This document shows, in pieces, positions 34,601-46,037 of a DNA stretch of 64,000 nt. The notes under the pieces are model-generated. The model was not told where the DNA came from and did not search any database. It was given only the letters and a program-made list of their open reading frames with translations. The stretch lies in contig VWPU01011439.1 in NCBI GenBank assembly GCA_013398955.1, positions 92,294 to 156,293 on the forward strand, given 5' to 3'. Made by a program: the position numbers and the translations under genes. Positions within the stretch are counted from its first letter, which is position 1. Each line of letters begins with the position of its first letter. Origin of the DNA: Callaeas wilsoni. Its lineage: Eukaryota > Chordata > Aves > Passeriformes > Callaeidae.

Positions 34601-36707
34601 GAGCCCTGCTCAGAAGTGACGTAACCCTAAAGCTTGAGCTGCTCCTTAGATCGGGATAGCACGGTTGGCACTGCCTCTGAGAGAAGGGGGAAAAGGATGT
34701 TACAGAATCAAGGACTGCTTCTGAAGCAGCTTTTACTCACCCTGAGTAAAACAGAAGAGATTTGGCTGTGATTGACTGATATTTGCAACCTCCCCTTCCA
34801 TAACCGCCCTCAGAGGAACCACGTGCAGAAGGTGCACAGGGAGACAGTGCAGAGGAAAACGGGAGATGGGAGGGAGAGAAAGATGACCTGGTTTTGCTTC
34901 CAAGCTAATTTTACATCACTTTAACTATATTTAGTTACATTTCTGTTTAATAGGGCTGCAGCAGTTGGACTGAGATTTTTATTGTTGTTCTCTGGGTAAT
35001 TTAAATTTCTAAGAGTTTGTGGTGGTTGTTGTTTTTTTTCCAAAGGCTTCGTGACCTTCTTCCATGAGTTTATTTTAGATATAGTGGAATGTCCCAGAGA
35101 AAATTCCAAATGGTCCTTAATAGATGAAATGTTTCCAGAAAGGAGAAATTCTCAGTGGACTATGAAACTATTTTTCAATCATGGTGTATGGCACACAAAC
35201 CACAGCTGAGGGTTTTTTTCAGAAGGAAACTATTGCCCAGTGGGTTAAAAGAAAATAAAGGATAATGGGATTTTTCCGTAAGGCTGGAGCCGTTTGCAGG
35301 GGTTTGCTCCCCACTAGATGTCACTGGAACTGTTTGAAATGTTTGGAACAAACAACCCCAAATTCCCCAGGTTTTGATCTTCCTTACAAACATCAGGCTT
35401 GGAGCAGGTTCCATTCAAGCTCTGCTCTGGCACAGGAGCCTTGCAAGGAAATCCAGACTGGGGGATGTTAATCGTGCCAAGTTCATGGTTTGGCATGGAT
35501 TTGGGGAGAAGGAAGGTAAAACTCATGAAGCTTGGCATTGTCCTTGGAGATTTTGTCCTTGGGGAAATCCATCTGGAGACAAAGAGAATGCCTGGACTCA
35601 GTCACCGCTTGACTGAGGGCTCTTCAAAGACAGAGCAGGGTCCTGCAAAAAACTGTGAGGCACCTTTTGCTGAGTCAGCAGTGCCTAGTGCTGGGACAGC
35701 CACACCATGGAGTGCAGGTGACATTTGGGTGTCACCTGATCCACCATTAAAACCAAAAAACCCAGAAATATTGAGCAGCTGTGTCCTGAAATTTTCCATG
35801 GCTGTTCTCAGCTGTTCTGGTGTTCACCTCATGCCTGAAGGAAAACCCCTCAGATTATTAGGTCCACTATTTAAATTCTCCCTGTAGTTCCAATTGACTA
35901 CAAGAATCTTCTTCCATTCTTATTCAAAATTCAGTTTAGTGTGATTATGTGGCCATGCATCAAATATGGCAGTATAATATGTCCTTTCATCTACTTGCCA
36001 TAATACATCCCTTTTAGTGCCACATAAATCCCTGGAAATATCGCTGTCTTCTGCTCTTGAGATCCTTCATGTGCCTCTTTGCCTTACTGCCTTCCTCTCC
36101 TAGTGTTTCTCCAAGCTGAATTAATTCCCTTTTCTCCCCCCAGTGTCGCTGCTCCGCTCTTGCTGCAGCTTTGGAGCAGACACCAGTGAAACCACAGCCC
36201 TTCCAGTGCCAGAGAGGAGCCACGAGATGCCAGCTGCTGGCACGGCATCCTTCCTGGCAGTGCCAGCGCCTTGGCTCTGTCTCCCTGCAGGAGCTGCTCG
36301 GAGCCGCTCCATCTGCTCCTGCAAAGGTGGTGGGGAGCAGCCCCTGCGGTCAGAGCAAAGGCAGGCATCCCCGTGGAGCTGAGGAACTGGAGCTGAGGAA
36401 TTCCAGAGGTCAGCATGGTGCTCCTAGTGCTCCCAGAGCACCGCAGCAGCCAGCAGTGCCAGGGTTTTCTCCTTTGCCCAGGATCCGTGTGTGTGCCAGC
36501 GCTGGGACACCCTGGAGCACAGCGGGGCTCTGCAGCACTGCCCGGGCTGCTAAAGAGCTGCTCTTCTTTTTCCAGTGACCATTTGATCCGTGCACGGGTT
36601 GATTGCAACAGGCTGCATCCCTTCCATGTAGCCAAGCAGGCTCCAAATGCCATGAATCCTTGAGAGTGTAATCCTGGCACCAGCATTGGCACCTTCTTCT
36701 TTAAAGG
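34601..36707. other. Unique noncoding sequence
   Basis: The GC-rich part (36140-36560) gives open frames on both strands (209 codons on minus at 36084-36713; 135 on plus at 36171-36578), with no domain. The overlap of several equal-length frames argues against coding. A small E-box hairpin lies at 35715-35738. Confidence 0.4.
35715..35738. repeat. Perfect 9-bp inverted repeat of E-box motifs
   Basis: CAGGTGACA (35715-35723), loop TTTGGG, TGTCACCTG (35730-35738). The arms carry CAGGTG and CACCTG, the E-box form bound by ZEB/Snail-type factors. Chance occurrence is possible. Confidence 0.85.
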
Positions 36708-36895
36708 AGTCATGGAATGGTTTCATTGGAAGAGACCTTAAAGCTCATCCAGTGCCACCCCTGCCATGGGCAGGGACACCTCCCACTGTCCCAGGCTGCT
36801 CCATCCTGGCCTTGGGCACTGCCAGGGATCCAGGGGCAGCCACAGCTGCTCTGGGCACCCTGTGCCAGGGCCTTGCCACTCCCACAGGGAAGAAT
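36708..36895 (-). mobile_element. CR1 LINE 3' fragment, minus sense
   Basis: 'agtcatggaatggtttcatt', 'ggaagagaccttaaagctca', 'ggcagggacacctcccactg', 'gggcactgccagggatccag', 'ctctgggcaccctgtgccag', then 'cccacagggaagaatttttt' running directly into a tandem repeat at 36896. Confidence 0.93.
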
Positions 36896-36961
36896 TTTTT
36901 CCTGATTTCTTCCTAATTTCTTCCTGATTCCTTCTTAATTCCTTCCTGATTTCTTCCTAAT
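36896..36961 (+). repeat. 11-bp minisatellite grown from a CR1 copy
   Basis: Six 11-bp units with the pattern TTCTTCCTRAT: 36896-36906, 36907-36917, 36918-36928, 36929-36939, 36940-36950, 36951-36961. G/A alternates at the ninth position of successive units, implying a 22-bp higher-order step. The seed matches the 'aatttcttcctaatat' text expected at this point of CR1. Confidence 0.92.
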
Positions 36962-39900
36962 TTTTCCTCCTTTAGTGAAATTCCCCTTTGTAACTGTTTC
37001 TCCAGGACTAATCCCACTGTCACCAAGGCTCTTTGCCTGCCACCGGCCTGGCTGTGCCCCACAGCAGTGGCACGGCCTCACACACCTGCCCAGCCACCCT
37101 CCTCTGTGCCACAGAGCACGTGCTGCCTGTGATTTGTTTAATAAATTAGTAACCAAATTGTACCACCATCTCAGCATAACCTCTTAGTAGGCATCGCTGA
37201 GTTATCTGGGAGAAACACAACAAAAAAGGGTCTATTCCCCTAGAAAATATCTGTATTAGGTTGTTATTATATGCAAACTTTCAACCTATTCAATATTCAG
37301 TAAATTTAAGAAAATGAATTGAAGCTCCTTGCCTATTTTAATATGTACTCCTGAAGACATTTTCCCATTTTTTTATGGTTTAATTAAAGCCTCATGGCAA
37401 TGGTAGGCTTCTTCCTACCTACTATGCCAGTGGTTAAAAATTACGGGGTTTCAAGTACCCTGCATGGCTTTAATTGCTCTGCTGAAGATAAAAGAGCAGC
37501 GATATTTTTATCACAGCAGCAAAATTAAAAATGAGCCCCCACCTTGCCCCTGCCCCACACACTGATGTCCAGACCTTAACTCACGAGATATTTTGGGAAT
37601 ATTTCTTCCTGCCGCGTGTCCTGGCGAGCAGAGGAACTTCCCTGCCCCACTTCTTCATATTAAAAAAAAAAAGTAAAATGTAGAAATTTCTAAATAAAGA
37701 AAGTCCTGGAAGAGAACATTCAAAGCAGGACAATGCAGAGGAAGGTTACAAGTATATTAGGATAAGGGCACCACAATTATATGAAGAAAGTCTGGAGAGA
37801 AAAGATTACATTGTTCTGACAACAACATTTTTCAAACATTTAGACCTTTAATATCATTAATTTAAAGTACAAGATTAAATATTTTATGCAAATATTAGAC
37901 AACAGCAAAGAGCTCTGCATATTAGGATTTAAAACAAATTGAAAGCATGCAAGACATATTCATTTCTTAAGCAGTTTAGTTAAAAAATCGGTATTGTCTC
38001 TATTAGGATTAACTGACAGTAACTCTTTGTGTTCAAATGGATTTAACTTCACTGTGGTTTGTTTTCCCGATATCATTGTCCTCCAATAATCGTGGATAAA
38101 GGGAAATGTAAAAGGACAGATCAAGTCAAAATATATCTTCACATCATAAACACAGAATTATGTTTAAATTTCATTACTAAATGGGATTTCAGCTTCATAT
38201 ACCATGCCTAATCCTGCACTATAAAAGATGTATAAAACCTCCTGACAAATTCAAACAGACTTTGTGGAAGTTGCATATATTGATTAAAACATCAAGCAGC
38301 TACATACAAACCAATAATGAATTACTTCTTGTTGGAAGATAAAACTTTGTGATATTTAAAATTACAGACTTGAAAGTAAGTAAAATTACCCCTAATTATG
38401 CAGAAGGGAGCAACACCTTAGCAGTAAACAAGATAAGCACCTCAAACAGCACTAATAATTTTAATTAACATTTTCTAGTTTCCTTTCACCTCCTTTCAAG
38501 GTCATCTGCTACCTTTCCCTGGTACAACATTACAGCACAGTGTTAAAAACTTACATTCCTTTACTAATTGCTTTGATAAGCCAAAAAAATTATTTTCCAG
38601 GACAAGTTTTTTTGGTTGTAGGTTTGTTATTTTTTTTTTTAAACCACCGAATCTCCTGCAAAAGCAAATTTTGTGTTGTGTAAAACTGCCAGGAAGGTTT
38701 TTGCAGTGAACTGCTCTGAAAAGTCAGATTCCAGCAGCTGGGATTCCGTTGGTCATTTGGGGCTTGATTGTGACCATCAGAGGCAAAATTCTGTCAGGAA
38801 TTCTTTAGAAACCCATTGATATTTCAGGTGTAAATATAAATATTTGGATTGGACCCAAAGCGTTGAATGTTCCGATTGTAATCAAAGTTCGAAGGACTCC
38901 TGAGGTGTGAACACTGAAAATGGAAATTTGGCAAAACGTGATCATCTACACGGTATTTGTGTTAATTTTTTCTTGAGCACCGATGAATAAATGCATGTTC
39001 AAGACTCATGACCTTGCTAAACTCTTTCTTTCCTTTTCTAAAAAGTCCAAAAGTTGGTCAGGAAAGGGCTTTGTTATATCAGTGGGTTTGTTCCATGCCA
39101 CAAATTTCATGTACGAGGTCACTTGGAATATAATGTGTAGTGAAAGAATCTCATTAGGCTAAAATGAATGTAAAATGTGTCAATTTGATCCAAATGAGAA
39201 CTGTAGTAAAACCATGTTTGATGTTCATGTGCAATAAATCTTTAACATTTGTCTGTAAAGTATTAGAGAACCCAGAGGGAAATCTCTATTTGTGATAGCT
39301 GCACATTTCCAATGATTTTTCCTATAATCCTTTGTTGACATTTAGCATATGGCAACAGAAAAGAAGATCCTAAAATGACAATTATTACTTATTATTCGAA
39401 GGTAAACAAGATGGGCACCTTGAATATAAGGGTTTTAGACGGAAATTATGAGAACATCCCTCTATCAGGAGGAATTGCTCATCTTTCAGTCACTCCTTGG
39501 TGGAAAGGTGACATCGAAGGTGCCCTACCTGCCCGTCACTCAAATGTTAAAATGTCTGATGGCCCCATCCTGCCCGTTGGGTTGGATTTTGATATATTCA
39601 TATTGTTAATTACTGTTGTATTTCAATTTTCTCCCTAGTATTTTTGTTCTTTCATAATGGCTTTATGCTTCAGCGGACCGAAAGGACTAAAATGAAAGAT
39701 TTCCAAGATTTCTTCTGGGAGTAATTTACAAAAGACCACAATTTTTTAATTGCTCCTGATGTTTAGTTCTGGATATCTGGAAGAGGGGAAATCAGCCCAA
39801 CTCTTTTAGTTGCCACACCAACCGTAGCAAACATGTATTTTTTTGCTCTCTCTCGCTCCTTGCACACCCCACCATCCCTGTTTCGAGGGCTGTGCTGTAA

Positions 39901-41004
39901 CAGTGTCGTGGTGTTTATATTTCTGCAGCTCACACTTGCCTTCACAAGAGAATTATGAGTTATTTACGTCCTTTGAGGAGGCTCGGGGAATAATGGGTGA
40001 AATGTCAGAAATAATTATGAGGAATGGAGGCATTTCATTTAAGCAGTAGAAGAAACACATAACTTCTGCTGAATGACTAAACTTGAAGTGCCACAAGATT
40101 GCTGCACGATGAGATCTGGCTCACGATTATCACAGAGTTTTATAAAAACCAAAACAACCTTACAACACTTGCATGCCAAAGGTTGCAACACAGGCCTTGG
40201 CAGGCAACACGAAAACGCTCCAGCATGGGAAAAGTCTCTGAGCAAACTTGCATCTGTGCTGATTTAGGGTTTTGCACCGGAGCACCAGCAGCTTTCTGAA
40301 GCCAAGGCTTGACTTTCTGGCCGCAGTCGTGGCTGGGAAGCTGCTCAGCATCAGCCCCGACAAAGCCCCTGCCCCATCTCCCCCCAGCCCCTGTTTTTTA
40401 CAGCGTTTGTCCATCTCGTTACTGCTGTGCAGGCTCTTTATCAATAACTGTGGTGTTCTCAGCCGAGTTTTCTTTGGCTTGCTGTCTGCTTTACAAAACC
40501 GCTGCATTCTTGACAGTTTGCCCCAGTTCAAAATTCTTTGGTCAGAGAAAGCCCGGAGAATGAAACAGTATCTGGTGTTGTAAAATCTTGACCAGATTCT
40601 GAAATATTGCCTAAGCCCCTGTCAGCTCGAAGGTGATTTCTCCAGGTCATGGTTTAGAGGGAATTGATGGGACAGTCTGGGACTGCTCAGGCTGCACTAT
40701 ATCTTTTTCAGGAGTGCACGTAGTCACCTTTAGCACTCACTGCTCTCCAGCCCTCTCTGCTTTCGACAGCACATTTACTTCCATACGTAGATTACAAGCT
40801 GAACGTGGGGAAACCAGTCCAGAAAAACAGCCCTTCTGCCCATTGCTTTTTCATGTCTCTGTTTCCATCGGAGGGATTATCAATTAGCAAATAACCCCGG
40901 GGAAAAATCCACCTGAGGCTGCAGCAGAGAGAACAGTACCCAGTGCTACATCGAACAGCTCATCCCAGTGCTCCCAGCACTTTCCCAGTGCTGTCTGGTC
41001 CACG

Positions 41005-41065
41005 ATCCAGCTGCAGAAACTGAGGCACAGGGATCTGAAAGGTCCTTCAAGCCAAAGGTAAATTT
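41005..41065 (-). mobile_element. Possible MIR-like CORE-SINE scrap, minus sense
   Basis: On the minus strand 41011-41031 reads CCTGTGCCTCAGTTTCTGCAG; the 'TGTGCCTCAGTTTC' part is a hallmark of the MIR 3' half. Flanking sequence (AAGG, CTTGA around 41041-41060) is only loosely compatible. Weak but specific. Confidence 0.4.
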
Positions 41066-41470
41066 GATCTAAAATACTAATCCCAGTGCAGTGCCCTTCC
41101 TGTCCAAAAACCTCAGAAGGACCAAACTCATGGCACATCCAGCACCTCTAAAATGTATAAAACCATCAGTCATAATAAAAATTATTTTTAATCTAGCTTA
41201 TTATATAAATACATAGATAAAAAAATAGATATAGATATACTCTGATATTATTTCAAACCGACTTTGGCAACTAAAAGGCTCTGGGTAAACACAAACATTT
41301 TTGAATATTCTCATTATCAGACTGGAGTAACTCAAGTGCTTCCATCAACAAGTGCGCAATATAATTTTAAGTTCTGCTTAAAATCCCACTGAAACAAAAC
41401 ACAACCTTTGGTATTCTGCCAAATAGGGGGAAGATCTGAAGAGGAGTCAGAACAGATCGTCCAGCTGACG

Positions 41471-41493
41471 ATTATAAATTATAAATTATAAAT
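41471..41493. repeat. (ATTATAA)n short tandem repeat
   Basis: Three 7-bp units of ATTATAA, ending ATC. Confidence 0.85.
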
Positions 41494-42641
41494 CATTACA
41501 TTAAGTTCCATATATTTATGACACAAGCTCTGACTATTGCACTTTTGCAGGGAATTTTCCTGAAGGCAAATCACAGCAGACCTGCTCATTCCTTTGGAGA
41601 AACTGCGCTGGCCCCGATAAGGCCAATAACCCTTCCAGTTTGGTGGCAACTCCTACAGACTTAATTAGAAAGAAAAAGACCTAATTCTGCATTTTCCCTA
41701 TCAACCCCAGGCTTTTTCTGTACTGCATCACTACTTTTCTTAAATTCTCAGAGTTTCACCCAGCTCTGGGCAAGCCAGGCGTGCCTGAAGGGCCAATTGT
41801 GCAGCTCTTGGGAGTAAAACATCGCTGCAGCACTGGTGTGCCTGTGCTGCTTTCCCAGCGGTTCGGTTGGGGTGAGCTGAGCTGGGCTGATTTGGCAGTT
41901 CAGGCTGGATTAAGACACTCCTGGTACTTGAAATCCTGGATTGGCACTAAGGGGATTTTTATCCTTTCTTTGGGTATTGACTCGGCAAAGGCACTGCAAT
42001 GGGGTGGCCACGGGAGCGTGGCCCACACATCCCTCCCTGCCCCTTCTCCTGGAGGAAGCTCCCCGTGGGGGTGTGATGCTGCTGTCAGGACAAGACATTC
42101 CCAGGGATGCTCCTCGTTTGGCTTCCCAGGCACTGGCACCAGTGGATCAGGCACGTTGCTTTTAATATTCTTAATAGTTCTTTTTCCTTGGCCTCACTTT
42201 ATTCCCCTCATTTTGAAACTCTTGACAGCCTTTCATCTAAAGTTTCTGACAAACTCAAAGAATATCTAAAATCGGCACTAATAATTTAGTACTGTAATTT
42301 TATGGGTATTTTAAAGTTCCTGGGTATTACTATTATTTTATGGAATGATTTTTCCTCCTTTTCCCTTGCTCTTTCTTCCTATGTTCTTATGGAATTATAG
42401 GTGAAATGTATTTCTTGGCTGCTGTTTCATCTTTTGTTCATACAGTTAAATATTGCACTGGTTCAAGATTGCACGAGGCCCCCACATTAAAATTTTATTG
42501 TATTTTTGTATTTATTTTTGGCCCGGATCTGGGGGCCTCTCAGGTCCAGGTCTTGTGTAATTTTATTGGCTTGTGGGTGGAGGAAAGAACAGAAATGAGG
42601 TTTGTGGCCAGAATGTTATCTTTGGCCATAGGCAGCTATTT

Positions 42642-42748
42642 GGGGGCCTGATTCTGCTCTGATTCATAAGCAAGTAAATCTCCAGCAGCTCCAGTGAAAA
42701 TGAAAAAGCTCCAGTGATGTAAACCCGATGTAAATTAGAGGAGAATTA
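42642..42748. repeat. Ancient amniote palindromic interspersed repeat, copy 2
   Basis: Starts GGGGGCCTGATTCTGCTCTG and ends GATGTAAATTAGAGGAGAAT. It has the inner pattern CTCCAG...GTGAAAATGAAAAAG...CTCCAGTGATGTAAA. The GGCCTGATTCTGCTCT and GAGGAGAATt ends are complementary in type. Same family as 2653-2805 as far as can be judged by eye. Confidence 0.6.
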
Positions 42749-45700
42749 CCTCCGTGGTGGATGCTATGTAAGCGTTTTGCTATTTATGATTTAGCTGGGA
42801 GCTGTTGACTGGCCTCTCTAAAGATAAGAGCCACCTATAACTCAGTTGCGAGCATCTTTTTCCCTTTTTGACTAATGTGTGCTTGCTAAAAAAGATTAAA
42901 ACTGCTTTTTTTTATGAGCTCTGAGTAAGAGTTGAGACTACAAAGCTCATCAGCCTGAGAACCACAGCTGAATTTTGGTGACCTCTCCCTTGAGTGAGAA
43001 GCACCTTATTCTGCCCTACATCCATGCTTTAAATGTTGAACTCAAGTATTAGAGTCCATGGATTTCGGGCGTAATCTCTTTGTTTTATGAAACGCTTTTC
43101 ACGTGGCCACCACTGAGTGAGTGCTTGTCCATCCCAGTGTGAGTCATGGCCATGCATCCTTTGCTCCTTCCTGCCTGGTTTGCATCCATCACCACAGCTC
43201 CTTTCCTCCCCAAAACCTGTGTCTCCCTCTCCTCTTTGCACATTTATTCCTGTCAGGACTTTGGCTTGGAAACGACTTCTCCTACGAGCCAAACCTTCTT
43301 ATTCTACACTTTAAAATCCTTATGAAATTTGGCTCGCTTTCCAAAGCTAAGCCTCAGCTCCCTTGTTACTCTTCTAAATATAAAACATTTTTATTGCATT
43401 AAGCCATGTTGAAAAGAAAAGGGGAAAAAAGGGAAAGGGAAGAAAGCAAATCCCTGCACCCAACATGAAGGAAGAGGTGGGTATTAGACAGGAGTGGATC
43501 AGGTCTTTGTTTTGTCGTGGTATCATCTCCCTCGCACGTGCTTTCCGCTTGCTCTCCATATTCCTCCTTGAGTATCTCCCACCCTGAAAAACCCAATTAA
43601 ATTAATCACGGAAGGAGTTGTTTCCAGGCTGATCTGGAGAGTTCGGGAAATGGGAAAACCTATCCCACTATTGACTCTGCTGCATCACTTCCTAAAGAGA
43701 AAACCGTTTTCTAGGGAGCTCATTTAACACCTTCCACTTACATCAAACTGAATTTTCCTGTGTAGCTTACACAACTTTGAGATGAGTTATTTATAATTTT
43801 CAGTCATTATTTCAAGTGTCATTTTAATCATTCCAACAAAGAAGTTTCTTAATATTCCCAATAATGGCTCTTGTCACTTTAAATATTAAAATTTGCATTA
43901 GGGATTCCCTTGGCTACATCTGCATTATTTGCATTATAGATTGTGTGCATGTCTCATTCTATATATATGTATGTGTATATAGATATATAAATTTATATAC
44001 AGAAAAGAGTTTATGAATTTTTAGGAAAATTGAAGTAGTTTTAAATGATCCCATCTGCTTCGAAAGCACCATGACAAATGCCGAAGTGATTAGCGATAAA
44101 TAAGTTCCTAACACTCCAAAATTAAAAGCTCCTAATTTTCAACTTTAAATAAATCCTTATTGTATAGCAGAAATAATTCCTCACAAAGTGTTTCCAACAT
44201 TCAGAGAATGCTTTTAGGACATCCAGCATTAACATAATTTTTTCGACTGCGGTTCTCACAGGACATCTGAAGAAGTCTCTACCCTTAATTTTAATTGCGT
44301 AGGCTGCATTCTTAATTAAAAACTGTACAAATGGATTTTATGCCATGCCAAAAGAAATCTGAGTTCATTAGTTATAAAACCCTTTAAAAATTGATGTAAA
44401 TATGTGAATTCTTTAAAAGTTTGAACTCGGTGTCCTCATTTATGTTGAGTAGCCTTTTATCTAGAGAATAATGAAGTCAATACAAATTAAGATAGTCTGA
44501 GTTTTACTTTTCCCTTTTTCTTCTCTTTTTTCGGCTCTTTTTTTTTGGTGAATGAAGGTGATGGGAGTCAAAGAGTGTGGGGGTTATGTCTTTATGTCAT
44601 GATGTTTTTCCTTGAAAGAATCAAATTCATTTAAATCTAAACTGTGAAGAAAATTAGAATGGGAAATGCACTGACCCTTTTGTACCAGGTTATATAAATA
44701 TAAGTTCATATATCTTTTATTAATTCTTCATATTAAAACACAATCACATCATCTCGAGCCAATAAACTTAATGGGAATCTGTCAAACTGGAACTTTGGAG
44801 GAGAACTCTGGACATCGCTTAAAGAAATACGTGCGCCTTATTGATTTTTAGCTTAAAATCGGAGAGTTGTTAATTAAAATGCTTTTCCATAACTTGTCAA
44901 GCCTTCAAATAACAAATGGGAAACTCTGAGAGGTTTGTTTAACCTGACAAATTGCTGACCTTTCATTCTGCTGGCTGCTCATCTGGCTGCACGGCACCTT
45001 TCCCTTTCCCTTCCCTCTCTGGCAGCTGGAGGTATCGTGGTGCCTTTTCCAGTGGGTGCCACCAACCTGACCCCGCCTGTGGTTCCTCAAAAAACCACTC
45101 GTGGTCTTAAAAACCATGGGAATGAAGGGCTGGGGCAGAGCTCAACTTTTCCCGTGCTAGGAATTAATCTGTAGGATTTCACTCCATTTCCCAGCCTATG
45201 AGCTTGCTGGTGGGAAGAGGCATCCAGGGGGTGCCTTGCAAGCATGGGCTGTGTGCGCTGGAGTTTCTGGTGAAGAAAAGGTAGAAGAAGTGAAATTGAA
45301 ATTATGGTAATGCCACTTAGTATTCAAACTAAGAGTATTTACTGTTGTCCTAATAAAAATGCAAATCAAACAGTAAATAAAGAACCTGTACAAAAAAATC
45401 TCTGTGTTTCTTTCCATCCCCTTCTGTGGTTTGTGCTTTTGAGCATCTCTCTCCTAGCCGAGTGTGGCAGCAGGGATGTTGAAATATCACATGAAAAGCT
45501 GTGGAAGTTCTTGTGACGTTTCCAACACGAGCTGGAGCAGGAAGCACCAGAGGTCTCACAGGACAGATGTTCTCATGAGTTTCCAACCCAGTTTGGCACA
45601 GGAAAGAAGTCAGATAGGCTTGGGACAAACCTCAGATTTCCTCTTTGTTTTGTTTTTTTAAGGAGCAGAGTACAGGCAACAAAATCACTCTACCTTTTGA

Positions 45701-45904
45701 GATAATTCCATGACTGCATCCTAAAGATCATGAAAAAACAGTCCAATGTAATTGAATATTTTGTGGTAGAAACACACCAGGTTGGACAGAACATTGGCTA
45801 TCCACCAGATTTAACCATCCCATAATATCCCACTTTCTATAAAATTAAACCAGATCACTCAGAAACTAGAGACGGACACCCACTAGATCAGGGTGCTTAA
45901 TTCC
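42749..45904. other. Repeat-poor AT-rich sequence
   Basis: 43730-44880 is particularly AT-rich and free of known repeats except a TA/TG-rich patch at 43961-44001. It may contain conserved noncoding DNA. No gene seen. Confidence 0.4.
43961..44001. repeat. Imperfect (TA/TG)n microsatellite
   Basis: TATATATATG followed by TATGTGTATATAGATATATA-type sequence. Confidence 0.8.
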
Positions 45905-46037
45905 TCATTCCTGGAAATGTTCAAAGCCAGGCTGGATGGGGCTTGGAGCACCCTGGTCTAATGGAAGGAGTCCCTGCCCATGGAACTGGGTGACCTCTGT
46001 GGTCCTCTGCACCCCAAACCATTCCATGATTCCACGA
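45905..46037 (+). mobile_element. CR1 LINE 3' fragment, plus sense
   Basis: 'attcctggaaatgttcaaag', 'ccaggctggatggggcttgg', 'agcaccctggtctaatggaa', 'ggagtccctgcccatggaac', ending aaaccattccatgattccac. Short, 5'-truncated; classic 'ctggtctaatggaagg' subtype. Confidence 0.9.

Larger units (their letters stand above)
36962..42641. other. Repeat-poor AT-rich desert
   Basis: Nearly 5.7 kb with almost no recognisable transposon; 37200-39700 is especially uniform and AT-rich, the texture expected of a conserved gene-desert core. It includes (ATTATAA)n at 41471-41493 and a MIR-like scrap at 41005-41065. The 39375-39638 plus-strand open frame (87 codons, starting ATG) is the only neat reading frame in the quiet part; it has no known domain. 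Confidence 0.4.

Noticed and set aside
36084..36713. 209-codon minus-strand open frame, the longest in the window
   Set aside because: GC-rich, Ser/Ala/Gly/Leu-heavy composition, overlapping plus-strand frames of 135 and 82 codons, no domain, and its right end runs into a CR1 copy.
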